From Bacillota bacterium (GTDB lineage: Bacteria; Bacillota; Clostridia; Peptostreptococcales; Anaerovoracaceae): a stretch of DNA of 64,000 nt. The stretch is taken from assembly GCA_019420305.1 (NCBI GenBank), contig JAHZHL010000029.1, forward strand, positions 1 to 64,000, in the 5' to 3' direction. This document shows, one piece after another, positions 8,354-17,103 of the stretch. How positions within the stretch are numbered: position 1 is the first letter of the stretch; each line of letters starts with the position of its first letter. A program made the position numbers and the translations under genes. Below the pieces are notes generated by a model. The model did no database searches and was not told the DNA's origin. It saw nothing but the letters and a program-made list of their open reading frames with translations.

Positions 8354-9214
8354 CTATATTTCAATCGGCCTCAGATTCTTTAACGAAAGATCCATAATCG
8401 GCGCGCCGTAGGTCAGCGCTCCGGCAGATACATAATCCACTCCGATTTCTGCAATTATCTTTAATCGTTCCTTTGTCACATTTCCGGAACATTCCAGCTG
8501 CGCTCTTCCAGCTGTCCGCTTTACCGCTTCCCGCATGGTATCATCGTCCATATTATCCAGCATGATAATATCGGCTTCCGCCTCAAGGGCTTCCTGCAGC
8601 TGCTCCAGGTTCTCGACTTCCACTTCGATTTTGCGGACAAAGGGCGCGTACTCTCTTGCCATCTTGACCGCCGCGGCGACGCTTCCCGCAGCCCCAATAT
8701 GGTTGTCTTTCAAAAGAACTCCGTCAGACAGGTTATAACGGTGATTCCGCGCGCCGCCGACTTTTACCGCGTATTTTTCAAAGATACGCATATTGGGCGT
8801 TGTCTTTCTCGTGTCCAGAAGCTTCGTCCCGCTTCCGGACAGTTCCTGAACCATCTCCCTTGTAAAGGTCGCGATACCACTCATACGCTGCAGATAGTTG
8901 AGGGCTGTCCGCTCTCCGGAAAGCAGCACCTGGATATTTCCGGTCACCGTTCCGATCACATCTCCCTTTTTTACCGCGTCACCATCCCGGAAATCCGTTT
9001 GGAACACCGTTTCCTCATCCAGTAACTGAAAAACCCGCTCAAATACCGCAAGACCACAGAGGATCCCATCCTGCTTGCAGATCAGATCGGCTGTTCCCCG
9101 TCTCGGCTCCGGCATAACCGCGTTTGTCGTCACATCTTCGCCTGTAATATCCTCGGAAAGCGCGCTCAGCAGATACCGATCAACATTAACCTTTGTGGTG
9201 ACACCATTGATCAT
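8354..9214 (-). CDS. nadC: Nicotinate-nucleotide pyrophosphorylase (quinolinate phosphoribosyltransferase)
   Basis: A 286-residue enzyme that joins quinolinate with PRPP and releases CO2, forming nicotinate mononucleotide in de novo NAD synthesis. Typical blocks are LSGERTALNYLQRMSGIATFT, the substrate motif LDTRKTTPNMRIFEKYAVKVGG, HRYNLSDGVLLKDNHI and the C-terminal barrel motif VSAGALTYGAPIMDLSL. It overlaps the 3' end of nadB by 29 bases. The order nadA-nadB-nadC and the tight overlaps show a single operon for the whole aspartate-to-NaMN branch. Confidence 0.96.
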   Translation of the reverse strand: MINGVTTKVNVDRYLLSALSEDITGEDVTTNAVMPEPRRGTADLICKQDGILCGLAVFERVFQLLDEETVFQTDFRDGDAVKKGDVIGTVTGNIQVLLSGERTALNYLQRMSGIATFTREMVQELSGSGTKLLDTRKTTPNMRIFEKYAVKVGGARNHRYNLSDGVLLKDNHIGAAGSVAAAVKMAREYAPFVRKIEVEVENLEQLQEALEAEADIIMLDNMDDDTMREAVKRTAGRAQLECSGNVTKERLKIIAEIGVDYVSAGALTYGAPIMDLSLKNLRPIEI

Positions 9215-10499
9215 AGAATTTCTCGTCCCTTCTTTTTATTTCGTTCATAATCCGTTTTCTCCCTTCGTTCTTCCAGGTCTCCAGATCTTCGTAATCCTCC
9301 AGATTCGCCCGGGTGGTTCCGTAAGAAATAAACGGGATCGTCTGTTCGATCTTTTCCGCCGCTCTTCCGGCAAATACCATGCCCTCCAGCAGAGAGTTGC
9401 TGGCCAGTCGGTTGGCGCCGTGTACGCCGTTACAGCCGGTCTCTCCTACCGCGTAAAGATTCTTCGCGGAGGTTTCGCCGCTGGTATTGGTTTCGATTCC
9501 TCCCATCAGATAATGCTGAGCCGGCGTAACGGGAATCGGTTCGCTGCACAGATCATATCCTTCTTCCAGGCAGGTCTGATAGATATTGGGGAACCGGGTC
9601 CGAATCCATTCTTCCGGTTTTCCCTCCAGAGAGAGCCAGACACACTCGCTGTGCGTCTTCTGGATTTCTTCCTGAATCGCGGCCGAAACCACATCCCGCG
9701 GAAGCAATTCATCCACAAATCGTGCTCCATTTTTATTGAGCAGGACCGCGCCTTCTCCGCGAACGGATTCCGAAATCAGAAATCCTCTTCCCGGTTTGTT
9801 GGTGTAAAGCACCGTTGGGTGAATCTGGATATAGTTGAGGTTTTTAAGGCAGATTCCATGCTTTGCCGCCATAGCGAAGCTGTCGCCCGTAATGTGGCGG
9901 AAATTCGTTGAGTGTTCAAACAGTCCGCCCATTCCGCCTGTAGCCAGTATGACTGCTTTGGCATCGATCTGGCGCAGCGTCCCGTCTTCTTCCCGTACAA
10001 CCATTCCACAGCACCGTCCGCCTTCCATTACCAGATCCATCATCAGGGTGTATTCCTGTATCTCGATATTTTCCCTTTTTCTAGCCGCGGCAATCAGCTT
10101 GCTGGTAATTTCCTTTCCCGTTACGTCCTTATGATGCAAAATACGGCAGACGCTGTGGGCTCCTTCTCTCGTATAATCGAAATCTCCATCTTCCTTTTTA
10201 TCGAATTCCACGCCATAGGAAATCAGTTCCCGGTTTACTTCCGCCGCATGTTCAATCATACAGCGTACGGAAGCCTCGCTGTTTTCGAATCTCCCTGCCC
10301 GCATGGTATCTTCAAAAAAGGCATCGTAGTCGCCCGGCTCCTTCAGGGTGCAAATTCCGCCCTGCGCCAGATAAGAATTGCTGTTTTCCGTCTTATCCTT
10401 TGTAATCATAAGGACATTTAAATTCCGCGGAAGGCTGAGAGCCGCAAACATCCCCGAAGCTCCTGTGCCCGCCACGATTACATCGTATTTATTCTCCAT
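9186..10499 (-). CDS. nadB: L-aspartate oxidase, short form
   Basis: A 437-residue flavoprotein that oxidises aspartate to iminoaspartate, the substrate of NadA. The FAD-binding start is VIVAGTGASGMFAALSLP; other family marks are SYLAQGGICTL, HSVCRILHHKDVTGKEI, and ETGCNGVHGANRLASNSLLEGMVFAGR near residue 365-390 (split here across motifs). It is about 100 residues shorter than the E. coli and B. subtilis enzymes because the C-terminal helical domain is mostly absent. It ends inside the nadC start. Short forms occur in Clostridia, so this is probably natural, not a truncation. Confidence 0.93.
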   Translation of the reverse strand: MENKYDVIVAGTGASGMFAALSLPRNLNVLMITKDKTENSNSYLAQGGICTLKEPGDYDAFFEDTMRAGRFENSEASVRCMIEHAAEVNRELISYGVEFDKKEDGDFDYTREGAHSVCRILHHKDVTGKEITSKLIAAARKRENIEIQEYTLMMDLVMEGGRCCGMVVREEDGTLRQIDAKAVILATGGMGGLFEHSTNFRHITGDSFAMAAKHGICLKNLNYIQIHPTVLYTNKPGRGFLISESVRGEGAVLLNKNGARFVDELLPRDVVSAAIQEEIQKTHSECVWLSLEGKPEEWIRTRFPNIYQTCLEEGYDLCSEPIPVTPAQHYLMGGIETNTSGETSAKNLYAVGETGCNGVHGANRLASNSLLEGMVFAGRAAEKIEQTIPFISYGTTRANLEDYEDLETWKNEGRKRIMNEIKRRDEKFYDQWCHHKG

Positions 10500-10516
10500 G
10501 AGGCTGTCCTCCTTAT

Positions 10517-11425
10517 TTATCTGGCCAGCTCCAGCATCCTGGTCAGGGGCCGCTGCGCTTCCTGCCGGGCGGTTTCGTCCATTTCCACCGGCTCCTGCAG
10601 CGTTTCTAAAGTATGTAATACGTTTTCCAGTGTAATCCGTTTCATGCCGGAACAGATCTGCTGTTCCTTTGCCGGGTGAAACTGTTTGTCCGGATTATTT
10701 TTTTGCAGCTCGTAAAACACGCCGGTCTCCGTGCAGATGATAAACTCTTTGGCAGAGCTTTCTCCGGCCCTGGCAATGATCCCGGAAGTGCTGCCCACAT
10801 AATCCGCCTCCTCCAAAACTTCCATGCGGCATTCCGGATGGGCTAAAACCTCGGCGTCCGGCCAGCGCTTCTTCGCCTCTAACACATCGGCTTTTGAAAT
10901 CTCTTTATGCACATAGCAGTATCCGTCGTTAAAAATAAAGTTTTTTTCCGGAAGTCTGGAAGCGATATATCTTCCCAGATTTTCATCCGGCACAAAAAGA
11001 ATATTTTTATTAGGCAGAGCGCTTACGATCTTCATGGCATTGGAAGAGGTCACGCATACATCCGAATGCCGCTTTAGTTCCGCGGTGGAATTGATATAGC
11101 ATACGACCGCCAGATCCTCGTATTCGTCTCTTGCTTTGCGGATCTTTTCCGCTGTCGCCATATGGGCCATAGGGCAGTCCGCCTCTTTGTCCGGCATCAG
11201 CACCAGTTTGTCCGGATTCAGGATCTTCGCGCTTTCCCCCATAAAGGACACGCCGCAGAACAAAATGACTTTTTCCTTCGCCTCTACGGCTTTTTCGCTG
11301 AGATAATAGGAATCGCCAACACAGTCGGCGACTTTCTGAACTTCTTCATCTACATAATAATGCGCCAGAATCAGCACATCCTTTTCCTCTTTCAGCTTTT
11401 GTATCTGTCTCACAATTTCTGTCAT
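10517..11425 (-). CDS. nadA: Quinolinate synthase A
   Basis: A 302-residue [4Fe-4S] enzyme that condenses iminoaspartate with dihydroxyacetone phosphate to quinolinate. Cluster-related cysteines appear in ILFCGVSFMGESAKIL, VCVTSSNAMKIV, LAHPECRMEVLEEADYVGS and EQQICSGMKRITL. I chose the ATG at 11425, preceded by GAGGAG, over a frame 23 codons longer. It is the first gene of the nadABC operon, with a candidate promoter about 45 bases upstream. Confidence 0.95.
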   Translation of the reverse strand: MTEIVRQIQKLKEEKDVLILAHYYVDEEVQKVADCVGDSYYLSEKAVEAKEKVILFCGVSFMGESAKILNPDKLVLMPDKEADCPMAHMATAEKIRKARDEYEDLAVVCYINSTAELKRHSDVCVTSSNAMKIVSALPNKNILFVPDENLGRYIASRLPEKNFIFNDGYCYVHKEISKADVLEAKKRWPDAEVLAHPECRMEVLEEADYVGSTSGIIARAGESSAKEFIICTETGVFYELQKNNPDKQFHPAKEQQICSGMKRITLENVLHTLETLQEPVEMDETARQEAQRPLTRMLELAR

Positions 11426-11466
11426 CGTCTTTCTCCTCAACTCAACTGATAAACATACTAATTCTA

Positions 11467-11494
11467 ATATTACACATTTATTTACAGGTGTCAA
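11467..11494 (-). promoter_or_regulatory. Candidate promoter of the nadABC operon
   Basis: TTGACA (11489-11494) and TAATAT (11467-11472) lie 16 bp apart on the minus strand, about 45 bases before nadA. The -35 overlaps a short inverted repeat, TGTC-TT-GACA (11489-11498), which could be an operator for an NAD-responsive repressor such as NiaR; this is a guess from position only. Confidence 0.5.
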
Positions 11495-11536
11495 GACATT
11501 TATAAAAAGTCTCCTGAAAAAGGTCGCTGAAACCAG

Positions 11537-11577
11537 AAAAAGGCCCTCTCAGATGAAAGCATCCAAGAGGGCCTTTC
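11537..11577 (-). terminator. Strong terminator after the BMP transporter operon
   Basis: Arms AAAGGCCCTCT (11539-11549) and AGAGGGCCTTT (11566-11576) pair perfectly over 11 bp around a 16-base loop. It stands just after the end of the permease gene tail (TAG at 11583-11585) and upstream of nadA. The A/T flanks could let it work in both directions. Confidence 0.8.
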
Positions 11578-11582
11578 GCTTG

Positions 11583-11681
11583 CTATTCTCTGCCTTTTTC
11601 GATATGTTCTTTAAGCTGCGTTTCCAGTTTTTCGACTTTCCATCGCAACTCCGCGATCTCTTCTTCCAGCCGGTTCTGCTA
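11583..11681 (-). other. In-frame coding-like tail after the permease TAG stop
   Basis: After the TAG at 11679-11681 the permease frame continues for 31 sense codons, giving a strongly amphipathic segment with core EIAELRWKVEKLETQL and ending EKGRE before a second TAG. The segment has coiled-coil spacing and codon use like its surroundings, and it stops six bases short of the operon terminator stem. It has no own start codon with a binding site. It could be a former C-terminus cut off by a nonsense change, or be reached by stop read-through. Confidence 0.5.
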
Positions 11682-12605
11682 CCGTTCTTCCCGGAAGTAA
11701 TTGTTCCCCAGATCTCCCGGCGGCTGGCTTTCTTTTTTCCTCTTATGAGTACTGATAATCACAATAATAATCGTCGCGATGTACGGAATCATATCCACCA
11801 GGTACTGGGAAATTCCAAGTCCCATAGCCTGAAAACGCAGGCCGATAATGCTGAGTCCGCCGAACAAAGCGGCTCCAAAGAAACCCTTAATTGGGTTCCA
11901 TGCGACAAAAATGACCAGAGCAACCGCAATCCAGCCGCGCCCGTTTACTACATCCTCCTGCCAGATCGGGATACGTACCAGTGACAGATACGCCCCGCCC
12001 AGACCGCAGAGGGCTCCTCCGATAAGAATATGCACATATTTATACAGGTTAATGTTAATGCCGGAAGCATCGGCTGCTGCTGTATTTTCTCCAAGTGCTT
12101 TCAGGTTCATGCCCATTCTGGTCCGGTACAGGTACACCGCGGCTGCCGCGCAGATCACATAACTCAGATACACAAAAACATCCTGCTGGAAAAAAATCGG
12201 ACCGATGACCGGGATCTGACCCAGGCCCGGAATGGCGATTTTGCTGAAAAACGAAGTAATTTCAGACGGCGCCATAGATCCCAGAAGAGGCTCTCCCACA
12301 AACTGTGCGAAGCCTGTGCCGAAAATCGTAAGCGTCAGGCCGGTTACCACCTGGTTCGCTTTCAGGCTGACCGTTACAAAAGCGTAGATCAGCGCGCCGC
12401 CGGCTCCCGCCAGAGCCGCCGCCGCAAGCGCCATAAAGGGGTTTGCCGTATTGAGGCCTGTAAAAAAGCCCATTACCGCTCCCATCAGCATCATACCTTC
12501 TACACCCAGATTCAGATTCCCTGTTTTCTCTGTAATCAGTTCCCCGACGGTGGCAAAAGCCAGAGGGGTTCCCGCAACAACGCAGGCTGCCAGAAATTCG
12601 ATCAT
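11679..12605 (-). CDS. ABC transporter permease, BMP-type nucleoside uptake (second permease)
   Basis: A 308-residue polytopic membrane protein of the branched-chain/ribose permease superfamily, like NupQ of the B. subtilis guanosine transporter. It begins MIEFLAACVVAGTPLAFATVGELITEKTGNLNLGVEG, with the family's EGMMLMGAVMG motif, and has about eight to ten hydrophobic segments. The ORF ends at a TAG (11679-11681) after NNYFREER. The same frame then stays open for 31 more codons with a charged heptad pattern (EIAELRWKVEKLETQL) up to a second TAG at 11583, just before the operon terminator. See the separate finding on this tail. Confidence 0.88.
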   Translation of the reverse strand: MIEFLAACVVAGTPLAFATVGELITEKTGNLNLGVEGMMLMGAVMGFFTGLNTANPFMALAAAALAGAGGALIYAFVTVSLKANQVVTGLTLTIFGTGFAQFVGEPLLGSMAPSEITSFFSKIAIPGLGQIPVIGPIFFQQDVFVYLSYVICAAAAVYLYRTRMGMNLKALGENTAAADASGININLYKYVHILIGGALCGLGGAYLSLVRIPIWQEDVVNGRGWIAVALVIFVAWNPIKGFFGAALFGGLSIIGLRFQAMGLGISQYLVDMIPYIATIIIVIISTHKRKKESQPPGDLGNNYFREER

Positions 12606-12608
12606 GAT

Positions 12609-13685
12609 TTATGCCACCTCCTTTTCGGAAGGTTTTCCAAAGTGGATTTTATACCGCATGAAAAACTCGCTTCCCAGAACAAAGAACAAGATCAGCCCCT
12701 GCACGACATCCGAAACAGCGCTCGGCACCCCCAGAGCGATCTGAATATACTCTCCTCCCTGAATCAGCATCGCGAACACAACGCACACAACCAGCGTGGA
12801 GGCCGGATTGAGCTTCGCAAGCCAGGCTGTAATGATAGCGGTAAACCCGTAGTTGTTCGCGATCCCCGCAACCAGTGTTTTTTCAATAGCGGAAGCCTGG
12901 ATCATACCCACGACGCCACAGAGGCCTCCGGAAATCAGCATCGCGATTACAATTACCTTGCTGATATTCATGCCCGCATACCTGGCGGTATCCAGACTTT
13001 CTCCAACCACCGCGATCTCATATCCTGTTTTCGTATAGTTAATCAGGAAGTAGATGAAAGCAGTCAGCACAATGGCAATCATCCATCCGATATGTACCCC
13101 GCCGATAGAAGGCAGCACCGCATTATCCGAAAAGGTCGCGATCCGCGGGAATCCGTTGGCTGCCGGGTCCATCCACGGGCCATACTGCAGATAGGTCACA
13201 AATTTAATCGCCACATAGTTCATCATCAGCGTAAATATGGTTTCGTTTGTTCCCATCTTTGCTTTAAAGATCGCCGGAATAAACGCCCAGATTCCTCCGC
13301 AGACAGCCGCGGCCACAAACATCAGAAGAAGCATCAGCGGTTTTGGCACACCATCTCCCATATTAAGCGCAACCCAGCTTGCTCCCAGAGCGCCCATCGT
13401 GATTTGCCCTTCCGCCCCGATATTCCAGAACTTCATTTTAAACGCCACGATAATGCCCATGGAGGCGATAATCAGCGGAATTGCCTTAATAATCGTCTGT
13501 TTGATACGCAGCCCCGTACCCACCGATCCCATGATAATCTCCTGAAAAATCTGCAGCGGGTTCAGGCCGAAAATGAGCAGAATAATTCCCGCAAATACGA
13601 TGGACAGCACCACTGCCAGAATCGTAATCAGAATTTCCCGTTTTCTGGGCAGAGCGTCACGTTTTGTAATTCGTATAACATCCAT
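12609..13685 (-). CDS. ABC transporter permease, BMP-type nucleoside uptake (first permease)
   Basis: A 358-residue membrane protein of the same superfamily, like NupP. After a basic N-terminus (MDVIRITKRDALPRKREI) come a first membrane segment ILAVVLSIVFAGIILLIF and the conserved stretch FKMKFWNIGAEGQITMGAL, where NIGAEGQ is the permease signature. I chose the ATG at 13685, which overlaps the stop of the ATPase gene as TAATG. The longer frame runs into the ATPase coding region. It pairs with the second permease four bases downstream. Confidence 0.9.
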   Translation of the reverse strand: MDVIRITKRDALPRKREILITILAVVLSIVFAGIILLIFGLNPLQIFQEIIMGSVGTGLRIKQTIIKAIPLIIASMGIIVAFKMKFWNIGAEGQITMGALGASWVALNMGDGVPKPLMLLLMFVAAAVCGGIWAFIPAIFKAKMGTNETIFTLMMNYVAIKFVTYLQYGPWMDPAANGFPRIATFSDNAVLPSIGGVHIGWMIAIVLTAFIYFLINYTKTGYEIAVVGESLDTARYAGMNISKVIVIAMLISGGLCGVVGMIQASAIEKTLVAGIANNYGFTAIITAWLAKLNPASTLVVCVVFAMLIQGGEYIQIALGVPSAVSDVVQGLILFFVLGSEFFMRYKIHFGKPSEKEVA

Positions 13686-15205
13686 TATGCCAGAGCCTCT
13701 CCTTCCTGTTTTCCCGTCATCAGAAGACCAATCTCTTCTTTTGTTACTTTTGCCGGTTCCACAATGCCTGTCACTTCTCCATGGCACAGAACCACCACTT
13801 TATCGCAGAGATCCATCAGAACATCCAGATCTTCTCCTACGAACAGCACGCCAACGCCTCGCGCTTTCTGCTCGCTCAGCAGTTCGTAAATCTTGTAGGA
13901 CGCGCCGATATCCAGACCTCTTACCGCATAGGCGGTAATCAGCACCTTGGGAGCGGAGTCGATCTCTCTTCCTAAGAGCACCTTCTGCACATTCCCCCCG
14001 GACAGTTTTTTGACCGGCGTGTAAATGCTGGGAGTCTGAATATCCAGTTCTTCGACGATTTTCTTCGCTTTTTTAATACATTCGCCTCTCTGCAGCAAAA
14101 TTCCCGGCTGGTTCTGATAGTCTTTGAGAACCATATTATGCACAATATCCATGGAACCCACCAGTCCCATTCCCAGCCGATCCTCCGGAATAAATCCCAT
14201 GCGGATTCCCAGCCGTATAATCTCCCTCGGCGTTCTTCCCAGAATATTCTCGCCGTCAAAATATACCCGGCCTTTCTGTGCCTTGATAAGTCCCGCGATC
14301 ACTTCGCAAAGCTCTTTCTGCCCGCTTCCCGCGACGCCCGCGACACCAACAATTTCGTGGGAATTAATCGTAAAGCTTACGTTGGAAAGCGCCTCTTTTC
14401 CTTCCTTATCAAGAACCGTCACTTCATCCAGCCACAAAAGGGGCTTGTTCCCTCGGAACGTCCGCTTTTCGATGGAAAGATCGACCTTTTTTCCGACCAT
14501 CATCTCAATCAGGCTGGAAACTTCCACATCCTTTGTCACGACCGTTTCTATGGATTTCCCTTTCCTGAGCACGGTAACCCGATCGGAGATTTCCATTACC
14601 TCATTCAGTTTATGGGTGATGATGACAATGGAACATCCCTGTTCTTTCATATTACGGATGACACGGAACAGCTTTTTGATTTCCTGAGGAGTAAGAACCG
14701 CGGTCGGCTCGTCCATAATCAGAATCCTGGCGCCCCGGTACAAAACCTTCATGATTTCCAGCGTCTGTTTTTCCCCTACAGACATGTCATACACTTTTTT
14801 ATCCGGATCCAAATCCAGGCCGTATTGATCGGATAATTCCTTTATCTGCTTGGACAGTTTCTTTCCATGAACAAACAGGCTCGATGGCTGTCCGATCAGG
14901 ATATTCTCCTTTGCCGTCATGACATCCACCAGTTTAAAGTGCTGGTGAATCATACCGATTCCCATTTTTATGGAGTCTTTTGGTGATGAGAAATGCACGT
15001 CTTTTCCGTTGATCCGAATAGTGCCGGCATCCGGCGTATAAATTCCGGAAAGCATATTCATCAGCGTGGATTTTCCCGCTCCGTTTTCACCGAGCAAAGC
15101 ATGGACTTCCCCCTGGCGGACAGACAGGTTTACGTCATCGTTCGCCTTGAGTTCTCCGAATGTTTTGCTGATATGTTTCATTTCGATTGCCAGTTCCTGC
15201 TGCAC
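13685..15205 (-). CDS. ABC transporter ATPase, duplicated domains, BMP-type nucleoside uptake
   Basis: A 506-residue protein with two ATPase halves, like NupO and sugar-type importers. The first half has Walker A GENGAGKST, signature MSVGEKQTLEIMK and Walker B ILIMDEPTAVLTPQE. The second half has a weaker Walker A (GVAGSGQKELCEVI) and a signature LSGGNVQKVLLGRE, followed by ITAYAVRGLDIGA where ordinary importers have a QPTRGLD motif; an inactive or altered second site is usual in this group. The start is most likely GTG at 15205, with GGAGGAG just before it; upstream ATGs in frame lack such a site. Confidence 0.92.
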   Translation of the reverse strand: MQQELAIEMKHISKTFGELKANDDVNLSVRQGEVHALLGENGAGKSTLMNMLSGIYTPDAGTIRINGKDVHFSSPKDSIKMGIGMIHQHFKLVDVMTAKENILIGQPSSLFVHGKKLSKQIKELSDQYGLDLDPDKKVYDMSVGEKQTLEIMKVLYRGARILIMDEPTAVLTPQEIKKLFRVIRNMKEQGCSIVIITHKLNEVMEISDRVTVLRKGKSIETVVTKDVEVSSLIEMMVGKKVDLSIEKRTFRGNKPLLWLDEVTVLDKEGKEALSNVSFTINSHEIVGVAGVAGSGQKELCEVIAGLIKAQKGRVYFDGENILGRTPREIIRLGIRMGFIPEDRLGMGLVGSMDIVHNMVLKDYQNQPGILLQRGECIKKAKKIVEELDIQTPSIYTPVKKLSGGNVQKVLLGREIDSAPKVLITAYAVRGLDIGASYKIYELLSEQKARGVGVLFVGEDLDVLMDLCDKVVVLCHGEVTGIVEPAKVTKEEIGLLMTGKQEGEALA

Positions 15206-15294
15206 GATACTCCTCCAAAACTTCTTCATAAATAGTACAAGGGGGACCTTGCCGGTTCCCCTCTGCACCATTTATTTAATTTCTGTTTTCTCTT

Positions 15295-16413
15295 TTAGTT
15301 GCTTTCATTCGATGTTGCCGTCACGCCCTCTACTTCGCCGGAAATCTTCCAGATCTCCTGATCTGTCAGGGTCTGTCCGTCCTTGCACAGGGTCTTGCCG
15401 TTGTTATATTTAATCTCTCCGGAGAATACTTTAAATTCGCCGGCTTTCATCTGTTCTTCCACTTCCGCGATCTTTGTCTTCGCGTCTTCCGGAACCGCGT
15501 CTCCCAGTTCATCCAGACAGATCAGGCCGCTCTGCATGGAGCCGTAGCTGCTGAACGGCTGGTTGCCGGTCGGCTTGAAGGTTCCGTCGTTGATTGCCTT
15601 GAAGGTCGGGTTGAAGTACGCGTACATATCCCAGTAAGGCGCTGTAATATAGCTGTCTCCCGCGACGTTATTATTATAGTTCCATCCGGTTGTATAAATT
15701 CCCGCTTCCTTCGCGGCAAGCTGAGTTGCCGTAGAGTCCGCGTGATAGGTCAGAACATCGCATCCCGCGCTGATCAGCTGTTCTGCCGCGGCTTTTTCAA
15801 GCTCCGCGTCACCCCAGGTATTGATATATACAACTTTTACTTCCACATCCGGGTTCACTGCCTGCGCGCCCAGAGTAAATGCGTTGATTCCAATCTGAAC
15901 TTCCGTATAAGGATACGCCGCTACATAGCCGAGTACGCCGTCTTTGCTGGTAGCTGCCGCTGCCATTCCGGACAGATATCTTGCCTCTTCCATGGAACCG
16001 AAGAAGTTTTCCATATTGGTTTCATTCTGATAGTTTCCGGAAAAATGCAGGAATGTGATATTATCATAATCACCGGAATCCGCCAGCTCCTTCAAGGATT
16101 CTCCGAATCCGAAGGAACATCCCACGATTACCTCGCATCCCTGGTCAATCAGGTTTGTTGCCGCGTCTCTTGAAGCCTGCTTGTCCGAATCGCTTACATT
16201 CTCTTTTTTCACAAGAGTCATTCCGTTTTCTTTGGCCGCTTTTTCCAGGCCCTCATTCATACATTCGGAAAAACCGCCGTCATTGATCGAGCCGATGAAA
16301 ATACATCCAACCTTTGTTCCATCCGCGCTGCCTTCTTCCTCACTGCTGCCTCCGCAGGCCGCAAGGCTGAAGATCATCACGAACGCCAGCAATACTGCCA
16401 AAACTTTTTTCAT
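15295..16413 (-). CDS. BMP family lipoprotein, nucleoside-binding component
   Basis: A 372-residue lipoprotein of the basic membrane protein (Med/BmpA/NupN) family that captures purine nucleosides or related ligands outside the membrane. The signal peptide MKKVLAVLLAFVMIFSLAAC ends with a lipobox, LAAC, so the cysteine becomes lipid-modified. The mature part begins with a glycine/serine/glutamate-rich linker and then KVGCIFIGSINDGGFSE, the family's first strand. It is the first gene of a complete importer (binder, ATPase, two permeases). The neighbouring xpt supports a purine substrate, but the exact ligand is inferred. Confidence 0.93.
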   Translation of the reverse strand: MKKVLAVLLAFVMIFSLAACGGSSEEEGSADGTKVGCIFIGSINDGGFSECMNEGLEKAAKENGMTLVKKENVSDSDKQASRDAATNLIDQGCEVIVGCSFGFGESLKELADSGDYDNITFLHFSGNYQNETNMENFFGSMEEARYLSGMAAAATSKDGVLGYVAAYPYTEVQIGINAFTLGAQAVNPDVEVKVVYINTWGDAELEKAAAEQLISAGCDVLTYHADSTATQLAAKEAGIYTTGWNYNNNVAGDSYITAPYWDMYAYFNPTFKAINDGTFKPTGNQPFSSYGSMQSGLICLDELGDAVPEDAKTKIAEVEEQMKAGEFKVFSGEIKYNNGKTLCKDGQTLTDQEIWKISGEVEGVTATSNESN

Positions 16414-16463
16414 GTTTTCTTTCTCCTTTGCCTCATATAAGTAAATGAAATAAGATACACCCC

Positions 16464-16493
16464 ATTATATCCATGGATCAATTCGCTTGTAAA
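16464..16493 (-). promoter_or_regulatory. Promoter of the BMP transporter operon
   Basis: TTTACA (16488-16493) and TATAAT (16464-16469) are 18 bp apart on the minus strand, about 50 bases before the lipoprotein start. I looked for a purine riboswitch in the leader and saw none. Confidence 0.55.
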
Positions 16494-16520
16494 GTTCTTT
16501 ATCGAAAAAACAGCAAAATT

Positions 16521-17093
16521 TTACACGAATCGTATTTTTCCCTTTTCAATCTTCTCTATGATGGCCAGCGACTCCAGCCGGAAGCCCGCTTTCCGCAGAC
16601 GATCTCCGCCTCCCTGAAAGCCCTTTTCAATCACCGCTCCAATTCCCGCGACTTCCGCGCCCGCCTGAGATACCAGCTGGGTCATCGCGGTCGCCGCCTC
16701 ACCGTGGGCCAGGAAATCATCCAAAATCAGAATTCGATCTCCCTGATGAAGATATTTTTTTGATACACGTATAATAGAAACGGTCCCTTTGGTAAACGAT
16801 CGCGCCTCCGCGCCGTAAAATTCATCGGTCATAGTATTCGGCTTTGTCTTTTTCGCGAACACAACCGGAGGATATCCAAACCATGGCGCAGTCATACAGG
16901 CAATGGCAATCCCACTGGCTTCCACAGTCAGAATTTTATCAATCTTAAGATCCGCGAATCGTCTGCGAAATTCCTTTCCGAGCTGGCTCATAAACTGTAC
17001 ATCAATCTGGTGGTTGAGGAATCCGTCTACTTTAACGACATCCGTGCCAATCGCCTTTCCCTCTTTTCTGATTTTTTCTTCTAACGCTTTCAT
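16521..17093 (-). CDS. xpt: Xanthine phosphoribosyltransferase
   Basis: A 190-residue purine salvage enzyme that converts xanthine plus PRPP to XMP. The PRPP-binding loop is RILILDDFLAHGEAATAM, and the N-terminal part MKALEEKIRKEGKAIG and VDGFLNHQIDVQFM match Xpt. In many Bacillota xpt is preceded by a purine riboswitch and paired with a xanthine permease. Here it follows lepB after ten bases with neither, so it is probably cotranscribed with lepB. The next operon downstream imports nucleosides. Confidence 0.93.
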   Translation of the reverse strand: MKALEEKIRKEGKAIGTDVVKVDGFLNHQIDVQFMSQLGKEFRRRFADLKIDKILTVEASGIAIACMTAPWFGYPPVVFAKKTKPNTMTDEFYGAEARSFTKGTVSIIRVSKKYLHQGDRILILDDFLAHGEAATAMTQLVSQAGAEVAGIGAVIEKGFQGGGDRLRKAGFRLESLAIIEKIEKGKIRFV

Positions 17094-17103
17094 TTCTTCT
17101 CTC

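Noticed and set aside
11583..11681. TAG read as pyrrolysine
   Set aside because: Other genes here (fabZ, bcp and the tail itself) end with ordinary TAG codons followed by new genes or terminators, and no pylT or pylS is seen.
12030..13889. A 619-residue plus-strand frame over the two permease genes
   Set aside because: It is rich in His, Arg, Gln and Asn, as expected from the complement of membrane-protein codons. The minus strand holds the real permeases.
16414..16520. Purine riboswitch upstream of the BMP transporter or xpt
   Set aside because: The leader of the transporter is too short and lacks the three-way junction; xpt follows lepB after ten bases.
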